From assembly GCF_005239225.2 (NCBI RefSeq), contig NC_133292.1, positions 6,978,985-7,042,984 on the forward strand: DNA of 64,000 bases, read 5' to 3'. The notes beneath the pieces are model-generated. The model was not told the DNA's origin. It did not search any database and saw only the letters and a list, made by a program, of their open reading frames with translations. Shown here in pieces: positions 10,675-21,941 of this stretch. How positions within the stretch are numbered: the stretch's first letter is position 1; the number at the start of each line of letters is the position of its first letter. Origin of the DNA: Populus alba. Taxonomy: Eukaryota; Streptophyta; Magnoliopsida; Malpighiales; Salicaceae. Position numbers and translations under genes: made by a program.

Positions 10675-12879
10675 TGTCGCACCCCAAAAAAAAAAATAAT
10701 CAGGCGCGCGGCATCGGCTGGCGATTTTTCTCGTTGTTGCGTTTGCTTTGAATTCGTTCGTGGGAGTCGCCACCTAGTAATTTATTGAGGGCTACTAGGA
10801 AACCTGATGTACTGGTCTTGTCAGAGATCATGGGTAAGGGACTGGTTGTGGTTAGGGAAGGTATTAACACCCCTAACACACCCTACCTGAGATAAGCTGC
10901 TTCGTGTTCTGATGTGATTTGAAAATTTAAAAATATTAATTAAATTCTTAGGCTTGAATAAATCAGTATTAAATCCCCGAATATATGTAGAAACTTGTCC
11001 TCATATTTCATGGAAAATACAACTTGATTTTATTTGTCCTTGAGATATTTAACCATATTTAAATTAACAAATAATTCTTTTTGTCCCTTTTTTATTTTTA
11101 ATTCAATAACATAAATAAATAAAAAAATAAACATGCAAGCACACACAAACATTTCTTTTTTTTTTTTTTATTATCACTTTCTCTTTTTCTTTTCTTTCTT
11201 TTACATCACATTTATCCAATAAAACAAATAACAAAAATTCAAAACAAATCAAATACAATAATATCTAAATACACACAGCATCTAGAAATTACAAAAAGGA
11301 AACAGGAAACCCTCGGGAACAGTGCTGCACAGCCTTGGTGCCATCTGAACAGTGGCGGCGCGTGGGCTTCCTGCACCGCCGCCGCTGCGGCGCGTGGTTC
11401 ACGCGCCGTCTCGGAAACTGGGCAAAAACAGAGGTGCATGGAGTGGATTCTCCCCGGTGACCTGCAAAGAAAAAAAATCAAAGCACAAAAAGCCAGTTGA
11501 TTTTAGTTATTTTCTCATCACTGTTTCGGATCAGCTTCTCCTCTTTTTCTTCAAATCTGCCGAATCTGAAGTTGGGCTTTTACACGCGCCGCCGATAACA
11601 GATCAGGCATGTGGATGGCAGGATCGGCAACTTCCCTCTTCCTCCTTCATTTCTACGCCGGCGGTGAAGATCACCGCCACCTGCAACAACAACAAAAAAA
11701 AACTCACAAACAGCAATCGGTTTTTATTTTTTCTTTCCGTTACAGATCTGCTTCTCTTTGATCTGCAGAAGCAGATCGGTTCTTTTCCTTCTTCCGATCG
11801 ATCTCGCCTCTGTTTTCGTTCCTCTGCTGGTTTGCTGGATCTTCGGACGGCGGAGGGCTGGAGGCTGGAGCTGCTGCGGACAGAACTGAGATCGGTGGCT
11901 GTCGATCTGTGGACGGCGCTGCTGGGTTGCTGCTGTGGTCGCTGCTGTTGTCGGAGGCTGGACGGAGAAGAGAGGTCGGGGAAGATGGTGAGGCAAACCG
12001 GCAAGATGCTCGCTCTGGCTTCTGTCCGGCGTGTGGCTTGTTGGAAGTTTCCGACCGGGGGGTGCTGCTGTTTGCCGGTTGATGGTGGGTGGCTGAGAGA
12101 TGAGGGGCTGCTGTGTTTGGCCGGTTGGGGAAGAAACGGCTGAGAGGGGAAGATTTGTGTGATTTGAAAGTAAAAGGGGGGGGGGCGGCCGGCCTTTGTG
12201 ATCAGGGAAAGGGAGGCTGCGGCCGCCCCTGTTTTCTCTTTAATTTTTTTTGACCGGGGCTATGAGCGGCTGAGGCTGGAGAGAAAAAGGGAAAAAAAAT
12301 TTGGTGAGAGGCTGCTGGCCTTGGTGATCGGCTGGGGAGAGGTTGAAGAAGAAAAAAAATCAAAACAGGGATGTGTGGGGAGCTGACAGGGCTGGAAAAA
12401 TCAAAACCAAGGAGGGGCTAGCGGCTGGTCCCTTGTGAGGGAGAAGAAGCTGTTAGTTTTTAGGGGTTTTCCCCTTTGTGTTGCCTTTCCCCAAAATTAC
12501 CAAATGAACCCCCCCTATTGTAAGTGTTGGAAACCAGTATTTATAGGCAAAAAATATTGCCAAGTTTTCAAAATTGGTCCCTTAACTTTTCTTTTTTTTG
12601 TAAAATTTGATTTTTCTTGTTTTTTTTGTATTTTTTTGAAAACGAGCCATATCAACGTCGACTCGATGAGGAAAATCAATGATTTTAAAAAACGACGCGT
12701 GAAAAGTCGAACGCGTTTGAAAATCCTTTGAAAAATTAAATTCTTTTTAGACGACGTTGAAAATGCTAAAATGACGAAATATATTAAAAAACATATTTTT
12801 TTGGATTTTCTTTGTTTTTCTCTATTTTTGGATTTTTTGAAATATATAAAAAACATGGGTCAAAAATTGGGTAGCAACA
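10675..12879 (-). repeat. 3' LTR (in element orientation) of the Tat/Ogre-like element
   Basis: This 2205-bp repeat starts TGTCGCACCCC and ends GGGTAGCAACA on the plus strand. It matches 19382-21638 along its whole length but is about 50 bp shorter because of many 1-4 base gaps. A GC- and CpG-rich block at about 11330-12240 contains accidental long open frames on both strands. On the minus strand the LTR begins TGTTGCTACCC and has a TATATATT stretch near its start. Confidence 0.9.
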
Positions 12880-12893
12880 GATGCCCCCTCTTT
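12880..12893 (-). other. Polypurine tract of the LTR element
   Basis: On the minus strand the 14 bases abutting the LTR read AAAGAGGGGGCATC. This purine run next to the LTR start TGTTGC is where plus-strand DNA synthesis would begin, and it sets the element's orientation as minus. Confidence 0.75.
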
Positions 12894-12979
12894 ACAATGC
12901 TTACGAAGCGAAAATCCTCAAAATTTTGCATAGTAAGCTTTGTAAAGAAAACAAAAAGGAAAATGATTTCATTATCTTT

Positions 12980-13080
12980 GGGCGACCTGCCCACACATAC
13001 TCACCCTAATCTATTTTCACGGGCGACCGACCCACACTCTCCCAAATAGTCTATTTTCACGGGCGACCTGCCCACACATT
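12980..13080. repeat. Tandem array A, about 41-bp unit, 3 copies
   Basis: Copies of GGGCGACC(T/G)(G/A)CCCACAC followed by a TCTATTTTCAC linker start at 12980, 13021 and 13061. The core GGG...CCC is an imperfect inverted repeat. It lies in the element's 3' untranslated region (minus orientation). Confidence 0.85.
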
Positions 13081-13085
13081 GGGTT

Positions 13086-13420
13086 TACCTGAGATCCCAT
13101 CTGGCGACCTCATTCAATTGGAACGAAAAATATTGCGTAACTCGGTTAACCTGAAATCCCGTCTGGCGATTCCCTTTAACCAAAGCTACATGAGATCCCA
13201 TCTGGCGACCTCATTCAACTGGAACTAAACTGTGTAACTCGGTTAACCTGAAATCCCATCTGGCGATTCCCTTTAACCAAAGCTACATGAGATCCCATCT
13301 GGCGACCTCAATTCTGGTGGAACTAAACTGTGTAACTCGGTTAACCTGAAATCCCATCTGGCGATTCCCTTTAACCAAAGCTACATGAGATCCCATCTGG
13401 CGACCTCATTTAACCAAAAC
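13086..13420. repeat. Tandem array B, about 98-100-bp unit, 3 copies plus a partial
   Basis: The anchor TGGCGACCTCA recurs at 13102, 13202, 13300 and 13398. Each unit has two related halves, one with GAGATCCCATCTGGCGAC and one with GAAATCCC(G/A)TCTGGCGAT, so the 98-bp unit is itself a diverged dimer. Copies are very similar to one another, which suggests recent expansion. Confidence 0.9.
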
Positions 13421-13431
13421 AAGTAAAAAAT

Positions 13432-13575
13432 GGTCTCATTGTACGGGTGACTAACCCTAGAAAAAAGCCGGTCTCATTGTACGGGTGACGAACCCTAGAA
13501 ATAAGCTGGTCTCATTGTACGGGTGACGAACCCTGGTGCTGGTCTCATTGTACGGGTGACGAACCCTGGAAAAAT
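13432..13575. repeat. Tandem array C, 33-38-bp unit, 4 copies
   Basis: GGTCTCATTGTACGGGTGAC begins copies at 13432, 13470, 13508 and 13541, each followed by (G/T)AACCCT and a short variable tail. The unit shares TCTCATTGTA and GGGTGAC with array D directly downstream. Confidence 0.9.
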
Positions 13576-13580
13576 GGTGT

Positions 13581-13936
13581 GAAGTGCGGTCTCTCATTGT
13601 AATGGGTGACCTACCCACGTGGAAAAAATATGAAGTGTGGTCTCATTGTAATGGGTGACCTACCCAGATAGAAAGAATGTGAAGTGTGGTCTCATTGTAA
13701 TGGGCGACCTACCAAAAAAATGGAAAAAATATGAAGTGTGGTCTCATTGTAATGGGTGACCTACCCAGATGGAAAAATATGAAATGCGATCTCATTGTAA
13801 TGGGTGACCTACCCAGATGGAAAAAATGTGGAAAACTGCGGTCTCATTGTTCATGGGTGACCTACCCGGATGGAAAAAATATGATGAACGGTCTTATTAT
13901 GATGGGCGACCTACCAGATGGAAAAAATGTGATATG
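13581..13936. repeat. Tandem array D, about 50-bp unit, 7 copies
   Basis: Copies start at 13581, 13632, 13681, 13733, 13781, 13831 and 13883 with periods of 48-52 bp. Each has TCTCATTGTAATGGGTGAC, then CTACCC, then a GATGGAAAAAATAT-like spacer. The related core in arrays A to D points to one ancestral motif amplified several times with different unit lengths. Confidence 0.92.
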
Positions 13937-13995
13937 ACAAGTGTGAAAAATAGGACTTACCTGGCGAAGTCCTGAGGGGATGACAGAAGAAGGGC

Positions 13996-14102
13996 TGGAA
14001 AAACTTGGTGCTTCCTGATAAGTCCCGATCATAGGATTTGAAAAACTCGGTGTTTCCTGACTGCAAGGGTTGAAAACTCGAGGCTTCCCGATTGCAAGGT
14101 TG
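13996..14102. repeat. Tandem array E, 32-43-bp unit, 3 copies
   Basis: Three copies of (T)TGAAAA(A)CT(C/T)GGTGNTTCCTGA-like sequence start near 13996, 14039 and 14071. The unit does not share the GGGTGACC core of arrays A-D. Confidence 0.75.
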
Positions 14103-14269
14103 ATCTTTCATTTCTTTGGGATTTTCCTAATAGTAGGGTTCATCCCATCGTCCTTTTATTCCATGATCAAAACCGATTCTTTATTATCATCACCACCATG
14201 CTTCTTTCTTTTTCCACCATCTTGCTGGACCTCCTTAAGGATTTTCCTGTAACAATTCAAAAATATGTG

Positions 14270-14309
<40 letters not shown>

Positions 14310-17300
14310 GTTAGATGATATGCATGCATCCTTACCTGATTTGAAATATAGGTCCCCCCCTCTTTGATGCTCCATCGTCATAGGGTGCCTTTGTTTTCAT
14401 TCCAAAGCTTTCCTTGCTCTTTCGATGCATTGGCTCATTCATGTGCAAGCCATCCACTCAGCTGTAAATGTAGTGCCCAACCCGGGCTGTCTTCGACAAT
14501 TACTGCTTGCATCGTTTCATCAAGCTTGACCCTTGCCCCCAAGTGTGGTACTGCTTGATTCATCATGAAGGATTTTCTCTCCTGGCTTCTTCTGAGAATT
14601 TATCCTCTGACTGATTGTGTGCCTCATGCCAATACCCAATCAAGATTGATAATCAGTCATGAACTTGCCTCTATTTGAAACAGTACTCTTTAAGTACATG
14701 CTATCATCAGCCTTCTTGGAACTCATTCAGTCATCCAATCATGCATCTCATAGCTTGCAGTACAAAGGCTCATGGTTGTATGCTCAGTGCTCTTCTCATA
14801 GACTCCTTTCAACTCTTCTAATCAGATTGTGAAAAGAAATGCCTCGGCCTCATCAATGATGCTACTTCTATCACCCATACTCATGCGGTGAAGTGCTCAT
14901 CTGGCTTCAAAACAAATTGTCCCACACAGTCAGTCTTCGGGGTGGGTGCCTTTCTGACATTCATTCAATGCAGTTGCGTGGTAACGTATGTCGATAACCA
15001 TGTTTCAAAGGATGACAATATGAGATTGTCCTTCAAGTGCATCATTGTTCCACAGTCAGTCTTGGTGGTGTGCATATGTTCGATGTTCATTCAAATGCAC
15101 TCACCCGATAACATCTGTCAGGAGTCATAGCCATGTTTCAGAGGGTGACCCAAGATGGAGATATGAAAATATCCTTTCAAGTGCAGCGTTGCTCATCAAT
15201 TGCTGCTGAAGTTCACTAAATCATGGATTGTCTTTGAACAACATTGCCCCTAGTTGATCTGAACATGCTCATTCTTCTGTTTACAACCAAATGGCTTTGT
15301 GAATGCCAGGAATGACTTTGATGGACTTTTGATGACTCATCATGTGATTCTTTCTTTGCCCCCAGTTGATCTGGATACTGTTTGTTTTCCTTCTTAAGGT
15401 CCACTGTATTGCCCCCAGCTGCTCAACTTTTCAAAGGAGTGTCGAGGACTTCAATGTCATTTTCTATCAACGATTTTGCATACTCAATCAATTGTTTCTT
15501 CTGTGTTTGATATTCTTCCTTGCTCTGGAATCAACTCTCATATTTCAAAGATCATGTCTATTCAAAGTCCTAGTTTGTTGAAATGAAATCAGAGATGTCC
15601 TTTTTTTGGAAATCTTTTGAAAATCAAGCTTTTTGATCAAAGACCCAACACACGTTATTCGAAATACACCGTCCTTTGATTGTCTTGTATTTTTGAAAAC
15701 AGAAATCGACCCGTTGTAGGATTAAAATGGCTTTTTTTCCATGGTTCTTTGTATCAATTCGAATCCTTGATATTGGGTATATCATTTGATGGTCTCTGTG
15801 ATGAGGTGACATTTTTGTGAATTTCAAAAACAAGATGCTCAGGCTTTATCAAGAAAAGTTGTTTCTTTTCTTAGCATTTATTTTATCAGCATGCATAATA
15901 ACCAGTAGTTTAATTCATGAAGCCACGACTCTTATGGAAAAACTCTTCAAGTTTTTGAGAGCGCCATTTATCGGTTCAAATTTCTTGCTTGATTAAAAAG
16001 GGCTTTTAAAAGCACGTAATGCAGGCTATGGTTCATGGCTATGAAAGAAAGGAATTTCACAGGCTCAACAGGTGTTTGAGGGTTTCAAAGACCTAGGATC
16101 AACATCAACTATTCATCAACTCTTTTCTATTGTTGTCTTTGTAGAGGAAACGACATATAACCTTGTTAACCTCAAAGTTAGACTTTTCTTAACATAAGTC
16201 ATAATGCAAATCCACATTTCCTTGATGAATAACCAACCTTAATCATCTGATAACATCAGAGGCTTTATAATGGACACCAAAAGTCACGTTTATAGCTTAG
16301 TCTTTTTTCTGGTATTGACTTTTGTTGTGCCTTTCCTTGATTGAAATTTCTTTTGCTCTTCATAGACTTGATAGGCGTTCTCCCTTCCTTTACCTTTGAC
16401 TTGTATTTAAGTGAAGGCAATTTCAACTTCCCTTTTTTTCGTTCTCTTTTTTTTTTTCTCATAGCCTTCCTCAAAACTTTCTTATATGCCCCCAGTCTAT
16501 GTGTCTTCTTCTAGCTCTCTCTCAATCATTAGACTTTTGTTCTAAGCCTTCCCCTTTATCCATTAATTGCATCAATGTCTTCAAAATATCTCTCGTTTGC
16601 CCCCAGTGTGAGGCGTGATCCTAGTCAGGGTTTCCTTTTGAAAGAAAATATTTCACCAGGCTCAAAATGGGACTACAAGGGATATAATTTTTAGAAAGTG
16701 AAGGATATCAAAGATGGCCTTTTCTCATTTCAAGCAAGGTCAGTTAAAACCGATAAATTTTGACCTCATCCAGTGTAATGATTGGGACTTGTAAGAATCA
16801 TGATTCACGAGTCCATAACTACCGAATCCACTACATTGTCATTATGCATACTGTTTAAAACATAGCTATATGATGTGTGGTTCAGTTTCAGGAGGTATGA
16901 GTTCAAAATTGTTTAGTCACCTCATGTCATTTCAAACAAGCATCAAGTCATTTTTGTAATCAAAACACTTTTAATCTTCCGGATTGATTAACCTTTATCG
17001 CATGTTGGAGTTTGATCAAAATATTTTGTCAGAATAAAATGCTAAACATCTGTTGATTTCAAAACAACAAAGAGACAAAAGCAAAGCATGTTTCGTTGAA
17101 GGATGAGATGTGATCCCAAAACAAAATGCAGAATTCCATAACAATATGATTGACTGTTCATCACCATTCTCGAATAAGCTTTTCTGGCAATATCTGTGTT
17201 TTGCAAAACATTCTCGATCACATGTGATTCTGAAGTTGTTCGGGGAACAATATAGCCAATGACACCCTTCTTCAACGACTCCACCTGTCTCTTGCTCACC

Positions 17301-19356
17301 AACTTTTCAGACTCCATTCTTGCAATTCTTGAAACTGTTCACTTGAAATGGTTGAGGATCCCACCATGACATTACATCTCTTATCTGGATTATACCACTG
17401 AGAAATTTTGGTGGTTGCATGGGAATTTTTCGGAGTCAAGCAAAATTATGGAATCTGGCAGAATGCTGGTCGACAAACTTAAACGGCAGAGGAATGTCCC
17501 ATCTTGGCAAAGACATTTAAGCAAATTGATGCTACCGTGAGACCTGGCTATACCCCATAATTAAGGGTTCACACCGTCAAAGTCATCTCCTGATTCACCC
17601 CTCATCATCATTGTTCTGGAATCCATGGCAGATCCTTTCACTCTTTCCTCTCTTCAATAGCTTGTTCAAATCTTCGGCAAATCTCACAACATTATTTCAA
17701 TCTTCCAATGTTGCTATGGTTGGTTGAGGATTGTTTAGAAAACTTTCCAACAGCTTGGTAATCTTGGCAGCGCCTAGAAACTTGTAGTATCGCCACAGGT
17801 TTTTTTTTTAACCGACGTGTGGAATCATGTCTTATCTCTTTTATGGAGAAAATGATGGACATGAATCTCCTCTATTTCTTCTTGATTCCTCTCGAACGGT
17901 GCAGCAAACAAGCACCAATAGAGGAAGTCTCTGCTCTGTTGAAGTTTTCAGTATTCTTCATGTTTGTTAGTCTAGGCATGTCTCTTCTCTCTACTTTTGT
18001 GTTTTAATACTGACATTGTTGGAGAGAAATAATAGATGATCTTGAAACTACTGCTTCCTTATTGGATTTCCCACTTGCGGATCCACAAACAGATTCCTGC
18101 CGAGAGAGCTCTGCACGTTGAAGTTTGAAGTCTGCTTATATTTTTCCAGACCAGGTCTGGCTCTTCAACCTACTAAGATGTTCTTCGTGCTGAAACTGAT
18201 GAGAGAAACATTTGTAGCATATGCAACTTATAAATCCCCTCTTGCATTCCCAATTTGCAGAGCCATAAATGGATTTTTGTAGAGAGAGCTCTGCCACGTA
18301 GAAGTTCAGTGTCTAATCATGGTTTTTCAGACCAACATCTTGTGCTGCTGAAATGGAATTGAGCTCATAATTAGGGTAGCTTCAAAGAAGACTAATGCAC
18401 CATGTACAAGAGGCTAGTAGTCATTTGGTTCCATTAGATGATGTGGAGGCAATGAACACTTAAGAGTGCAACAAAGCAAGAACAAAGTTATCATTAGTTG
18501 ATGACTGAAGCATTGTTGTTGTTGTTCAATGACTGAAAAGGAGAGGCAGCTTCAATTGAACGTGGACAAGCAGTGTTCCCACAGAAGACTGTGCAGACAT
18601 TCTCTTTCCATTTTAATGCTCAACACTTTGCTCGAGCAAATCTGAGTCCAGCTACTTCGCTTTGATGCTGCCCCACCTCAATCTGGTAATGAGCCTCTAT
18701 CTGACATTTTTCTTTGCTCCCATCATCTTTCTTTAATCACGTGCAGCACAGCTTGTGCGGGGGACCTACCTTTCAACCCGGTACATGCATGATAAATGTA
18801 TGAATTATGTAATCTATATGATGAACTCGACCCTTCGAGGGGTGACAAAATAATCGTAACTCTTGTATGATGGAACAAGAATCGTGATTTTTTGCTCAGA
18901 TGCAAACAACGATAGCACATACAACTTAAAAGACAAGTTCTATTTTATTTTACGTGAGACAGGGTAGGTTTGCTACTTGGTCTCTAAAAGGGTCTCTTGT
19001 TGTCCCAGTGATTGCCCTCGTAAAGGCAATATAGGGGCTCCCAGCAGGTAATTGGTTGGCACGTGTCCAACTATTACCAAGTCTAAGCACTCATACAAAG
19101 AGTTGGGGTTTACACAAACTTCAACCTTGACTCAAGTTGTAAGGTAAGCTGCTAGTCCCCCACCTAACCTAAAGCTTGTGTGTGCTTTCAAAAATTAAAA
19201 CTTGTGATTTGAGCTATGAGAGAATTTATATACAATGCATGAATAAAACACAAATAAAATAAAACAAAGTACAAAAAAAAAAAAAAAAAAAAAAAAAACT
19301 TTAAAACACATCAAAACACAAAGCTTAGTTAGCCGATAAAGTTTGAAAAACAATAC
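14103..19356 (-). other. Non-coding interior of the LTR element
   Basis: I find no retroelement protein motif in any frame. The region includes a 34-base poly-T run (14274-14307), a diverged 126-bp duplication (from 14925 and 15051), six TTGCCCCCAG-like motifs between 14532 and 16605, and diverged repeats of roughly 180 bp near 17900, 18060 and 18240 that share AGAGAGCTCTGC. A 26-base poly-A run is at 19273-19298. Minus-strand open frames, the longest 91 codons at 17042-17317, have no recognisable domain. Confidence 0.7.
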
Positions 19357-19376
19357 CTTTCCCCAGTGGAGTCGCT
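19357..19376 (-). other. Primer binding site candidate of the LTR element
   Basis: The minus strand just downstream of the LTR reads AGCGACTCCACTGGGGA, close to the TGGCGACTC class of primer sites complementary to a tRNA 3' end (tRNA-Arg from memory). It is a few bases from the LTR edge at 19382. One or two mismatches at the start keep confidence moderate. Confidence 0.55.
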
Positions 19377-19381
19377 CATTC

Positions 19382-21638
19382 TGTCGCACCCCAAAAAAAA
19401 AAATAAATCAGGCGCGCGGCAGCAATCGGCTGGCGATTTTTCTCGTTGTTGCGTTTGCTTTGAATTCGTTCGTGGGAGTCGCCACCTAGTAATTTATTGA
19501 GAGGCTACTAGGAAAACCTGATGTACTGGTCTTGTCAGAGATCAATGGGTTCATAAGGGACTGGATTTGTGGTTAGGGAAGGTATTAACACCCCCTAACA
19601 CACCCTACCTGAGATAAGCTGCTTCGTGTTCTGATGTGATTTTGAAAAAATTTAAATATTAATTAAATTCTTAGGCTTGAATAAATCAGTTTATTAAATC
19701 CCCGAATATATGTAGAAAACTTGTCCTCATATTTTCATGGAAAATACAACTTGATTTTATTTGTCCTTGAGATATTTAACCATATTTAAATTAACAAATA
19801 ATTCTTTTTGTCCCTTTTTTATTTTTAATTCAATAACATAAATAAATAAAAAAATAAACATGCAAGCACACACAAACATTTCTTTTTTTTTTTTTTATTA
19901 TCACTTTCTCTTTCTCTTTTCTTTTCTTTTTTACATCACATTTATCCAATAAAACAAATAACAAAAATTCAAACAAATCAAATACAATAATATCTAAATA
20001 CACACAGCATCTAGAAATTACAAAAAAGGAAACAGGAAACCCTCAGGGAACAGTGCTGCACAGCCTTGGTGCCATCTGAACAGTGGCGGCGCGTGGGCTT
20101 CCTGCACCGCCGCGCTGGCGGCGCGTGGGGTTCACAGCGCCGTCTCGGAAACTGGGCAAAACAGAGGTGCATCTGGAGTGGATTCCTCCCCGGTGACCTG
20201 CAAAGAAAAAAAATCAAAGCAAAAAATGGCCAGTTGATTTTAGTTATTTTCTCATCACTGTTTCGGATCAGCTTCTCCTCTTTTTCTTCAAATCTGCCGA
20301 ATCTGAAGTTGGGCTTTACACGCGCCGCCGATAACAGATCAGGCATGTGGATGGCAGGATCGGCAACTTCCCTCTCCTCCTTCATTTCTACGCCGGCGGT
20401 GAAGATCACCGCCACCTGCAACAAACAACAAAAAAAAACTCACAAAACAGCAATCGGTTTTTATTTTTTTTCTTTCCGTTACAGATCTGCTTCTCTTTGA
20501 TCTGCAGAAGCAGATCGGTTCCTTTTCCTTCTTCCGATCGATCTCGCTCTGTTTTCGTTCCTCTGCTGGTTGCTGGATCTTCGGACGGCGGAGGGCTGGA
20601 GGCTGGAGCTGCTCGCGGACAAACTGAGATCGGTGGCTGTCGATCTGTGGACGGCGCTGCTGGGGTTGCTGCTAAGGTGGTCGCTGCTGTTGTCGGAGGC
20701 TGGACGGAGAAGAGAGGTCGGGGAAGATGGTGAGGCAAACCGGCAAGATGCTCGCTTCTGGCTTCTGTCCGGCGTGTGGCTTGTTGGAAGTTTCCGACCG
20801 GGGGGTGCTGCTGATTTGCCGGTTGATATGGTGGGTGCTGAGAGATGAGGGGCTGCTGTGTTTTGGCCGGTCTTTGGGGAAGAAACGGCTGAAAGAGGGG
20901 AAGATTTGTGTGATTTGAAAGTAAAAGGGGGGGGGGCGGCCGGGCCTTTGTGATCAGGGAAATAAAAGGGAGGCTGCGGCCGCCCCTGTTTTCTCTTTAA
21001 TTTTTTTTGACCGGGGCTATGAGCGGCTGAGGCTGGAGAGAAAAGGGAAAAAAATTTTGGTGAGAGGCTGCTGGCTTGGTGATCGGCTGGGGAGAGGTTG
21101 AAGAAGAAAAAAAAATCAAAAACAGGGATGTGTGGGGGAGCTGACGGCTGGAAAAATCTTAAAAACCAAGGAGGGGCTAGCGGCTGGTCCCTTGTGAGGG
21201 AGAAGAAGCTGTTAGTTTTTAGGGTTTTTCCCCTTTGTGTTGCCTTTCCCCAAAATTACCAAATGAACCCCCCCCTATTGTAAGTGTTGGAAACCAGTTA
21301 TTTATAGGCAAAAAATATTGCCAAGTTTTCAAAATTGGTCCCTTAACTTTCTTTTTTTGTAAAATTTGATTTTTCTTGTTTTTTTTGTATTTTTTGAAAA
21401 CGAGCCATATCAACGTCGACTCGATGAGGAAAAATCAATGATTTTAAAAACGACGCGTGAAAAGTCGAACGCGTTTGAAAATCCTTTGAAAAATTAAATT
21501 CTTTTTAGACGACGTTGAAAATGCTAAAATGACGAAAATATATTAAAAAACATATTTTTTGGATTTTCTTTGTTTTTCTCTATTTTTGGATTTTTTGAAA
21601 ATATATAAAAAACATGGGTCAAAAATTGGGTAGCAACA
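19382..21638 (-). repeat. 5' LTR (in element orientation) of the Tat/Ogre-like element
   Basis: This 2257-bp repeat pairs with 10675-12879. Base substitutions between the two are rare by eye, while single-base and few-base gaps occur every few tens of bases, mostly with bases missing from the left copy. It carries the element's presumed promoter, reading toward lower coordinates. Confidence 0.9.
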
Positions 21639-21643
21639 CATAT
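21639..21643. repeat. Target-site duplication CATAT, right copy
   Basis: CATAT directly follows the CA end of the right LTR and matches 10670-10674. Confidence 0.9.
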
Positions 21644-21740
21644 TATTTGAAGTTGAGAGCGTTCACACCAAAACAAATGGTTTGATCCTTTACAGTAACA
21701 TTCTTCATTTCTTTTTTTTATCCAAAATTCTGCATGTAAA

Positions 21741-21939
21741 TGTTAACATTCGTAGCTGATGACTCAGCACTGATGACTCAGCATTTCTGTTTTCTATTTT
21801 CTGTTAGTTTGTTAGCCAACAGTTTCCTAGTCTGTTATTCGGTTATTCTGTTATAACCATCACTTGCTGCATGGCTATATATAGTCATCAGAATAATAAT
21901 AAACGTAAGACTTTTGGCTTCTGAAAACTGTAGTTCATA
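21741..21939 (+). repeat. Copia 5' LTR
   Basis: The LTR starts TGTTAACATTCG and ends TTCATA, where the 3' LTR has TTCACA. Two TGACTCA motifs (21760-21766 and 21774-21780), 14 bp apart, are GCN4/bZIP-like sites. CTATATATA at 21875-21883 is a good TATA box for the element's transcript. Confidence 0.93.
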
Positions 21940-21941
21940 TT

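Larger units (their letters stand above)
10675..21638 (-). mobile_element. Non-autonomous LTR retrotransposon, Tat/Ogre-like Gypsy type
   Basis: Two long direct repeats (10675-12879 and 19382-21638) bound a 6.5 kb interior and are flanked by the duplication CATAT. Orientation is minus: just inside the right LTR the minus strand reads GCGACTCCACTGGGGA (a tRNA-Arg-type primer site, as I recall for Ogre elements), and just inside the left LTR it reads AAAGAGGGGGCATC, a good polypurine tract. No gag, protease, reverse transcriptase, RNase H or integrase motif is seen in any frame of the interior, so the element depends on others (a large retrotransposon derivative). Tandem repeats crowd the region just upstream of the 3' LTR, as is known for the 3' untranslated region of Tat/Ogre elements. 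Family assignment is inference; the element structure is directly visible. Confidence 0.85.

Noticed and set aside
11352..12143. Open frame of 263 codons on the plus strand, with antisense frames at 11603-12004 and 11724-11996
   Set aside because: It lies in the GC-rich part of an LTR, is not kept intact in the other LTR, and has low-complexity composition without any domain.
13581..13936. Regular 50-bp repeats that superficially resemble a CRISPR array
   Set aside because: The whole unit is repeated with no unique spacers, the setting is a plant retrotransposon, and no cas gene is present.
17042..17317. 91-codon minus-strand frame in the LTR element, considered as a possible gag remnant
   Set aside because: It has no zinc knuckle or gag signature and is no longer than expected for chance frames in 6 kb.
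20066..20848. Overlapping open frames on both strands in the right LTR
   Set aside because: They are the counterparts of the frames in the left LTR; the frames are broken differently by small indels, so they are not maintained as coding.
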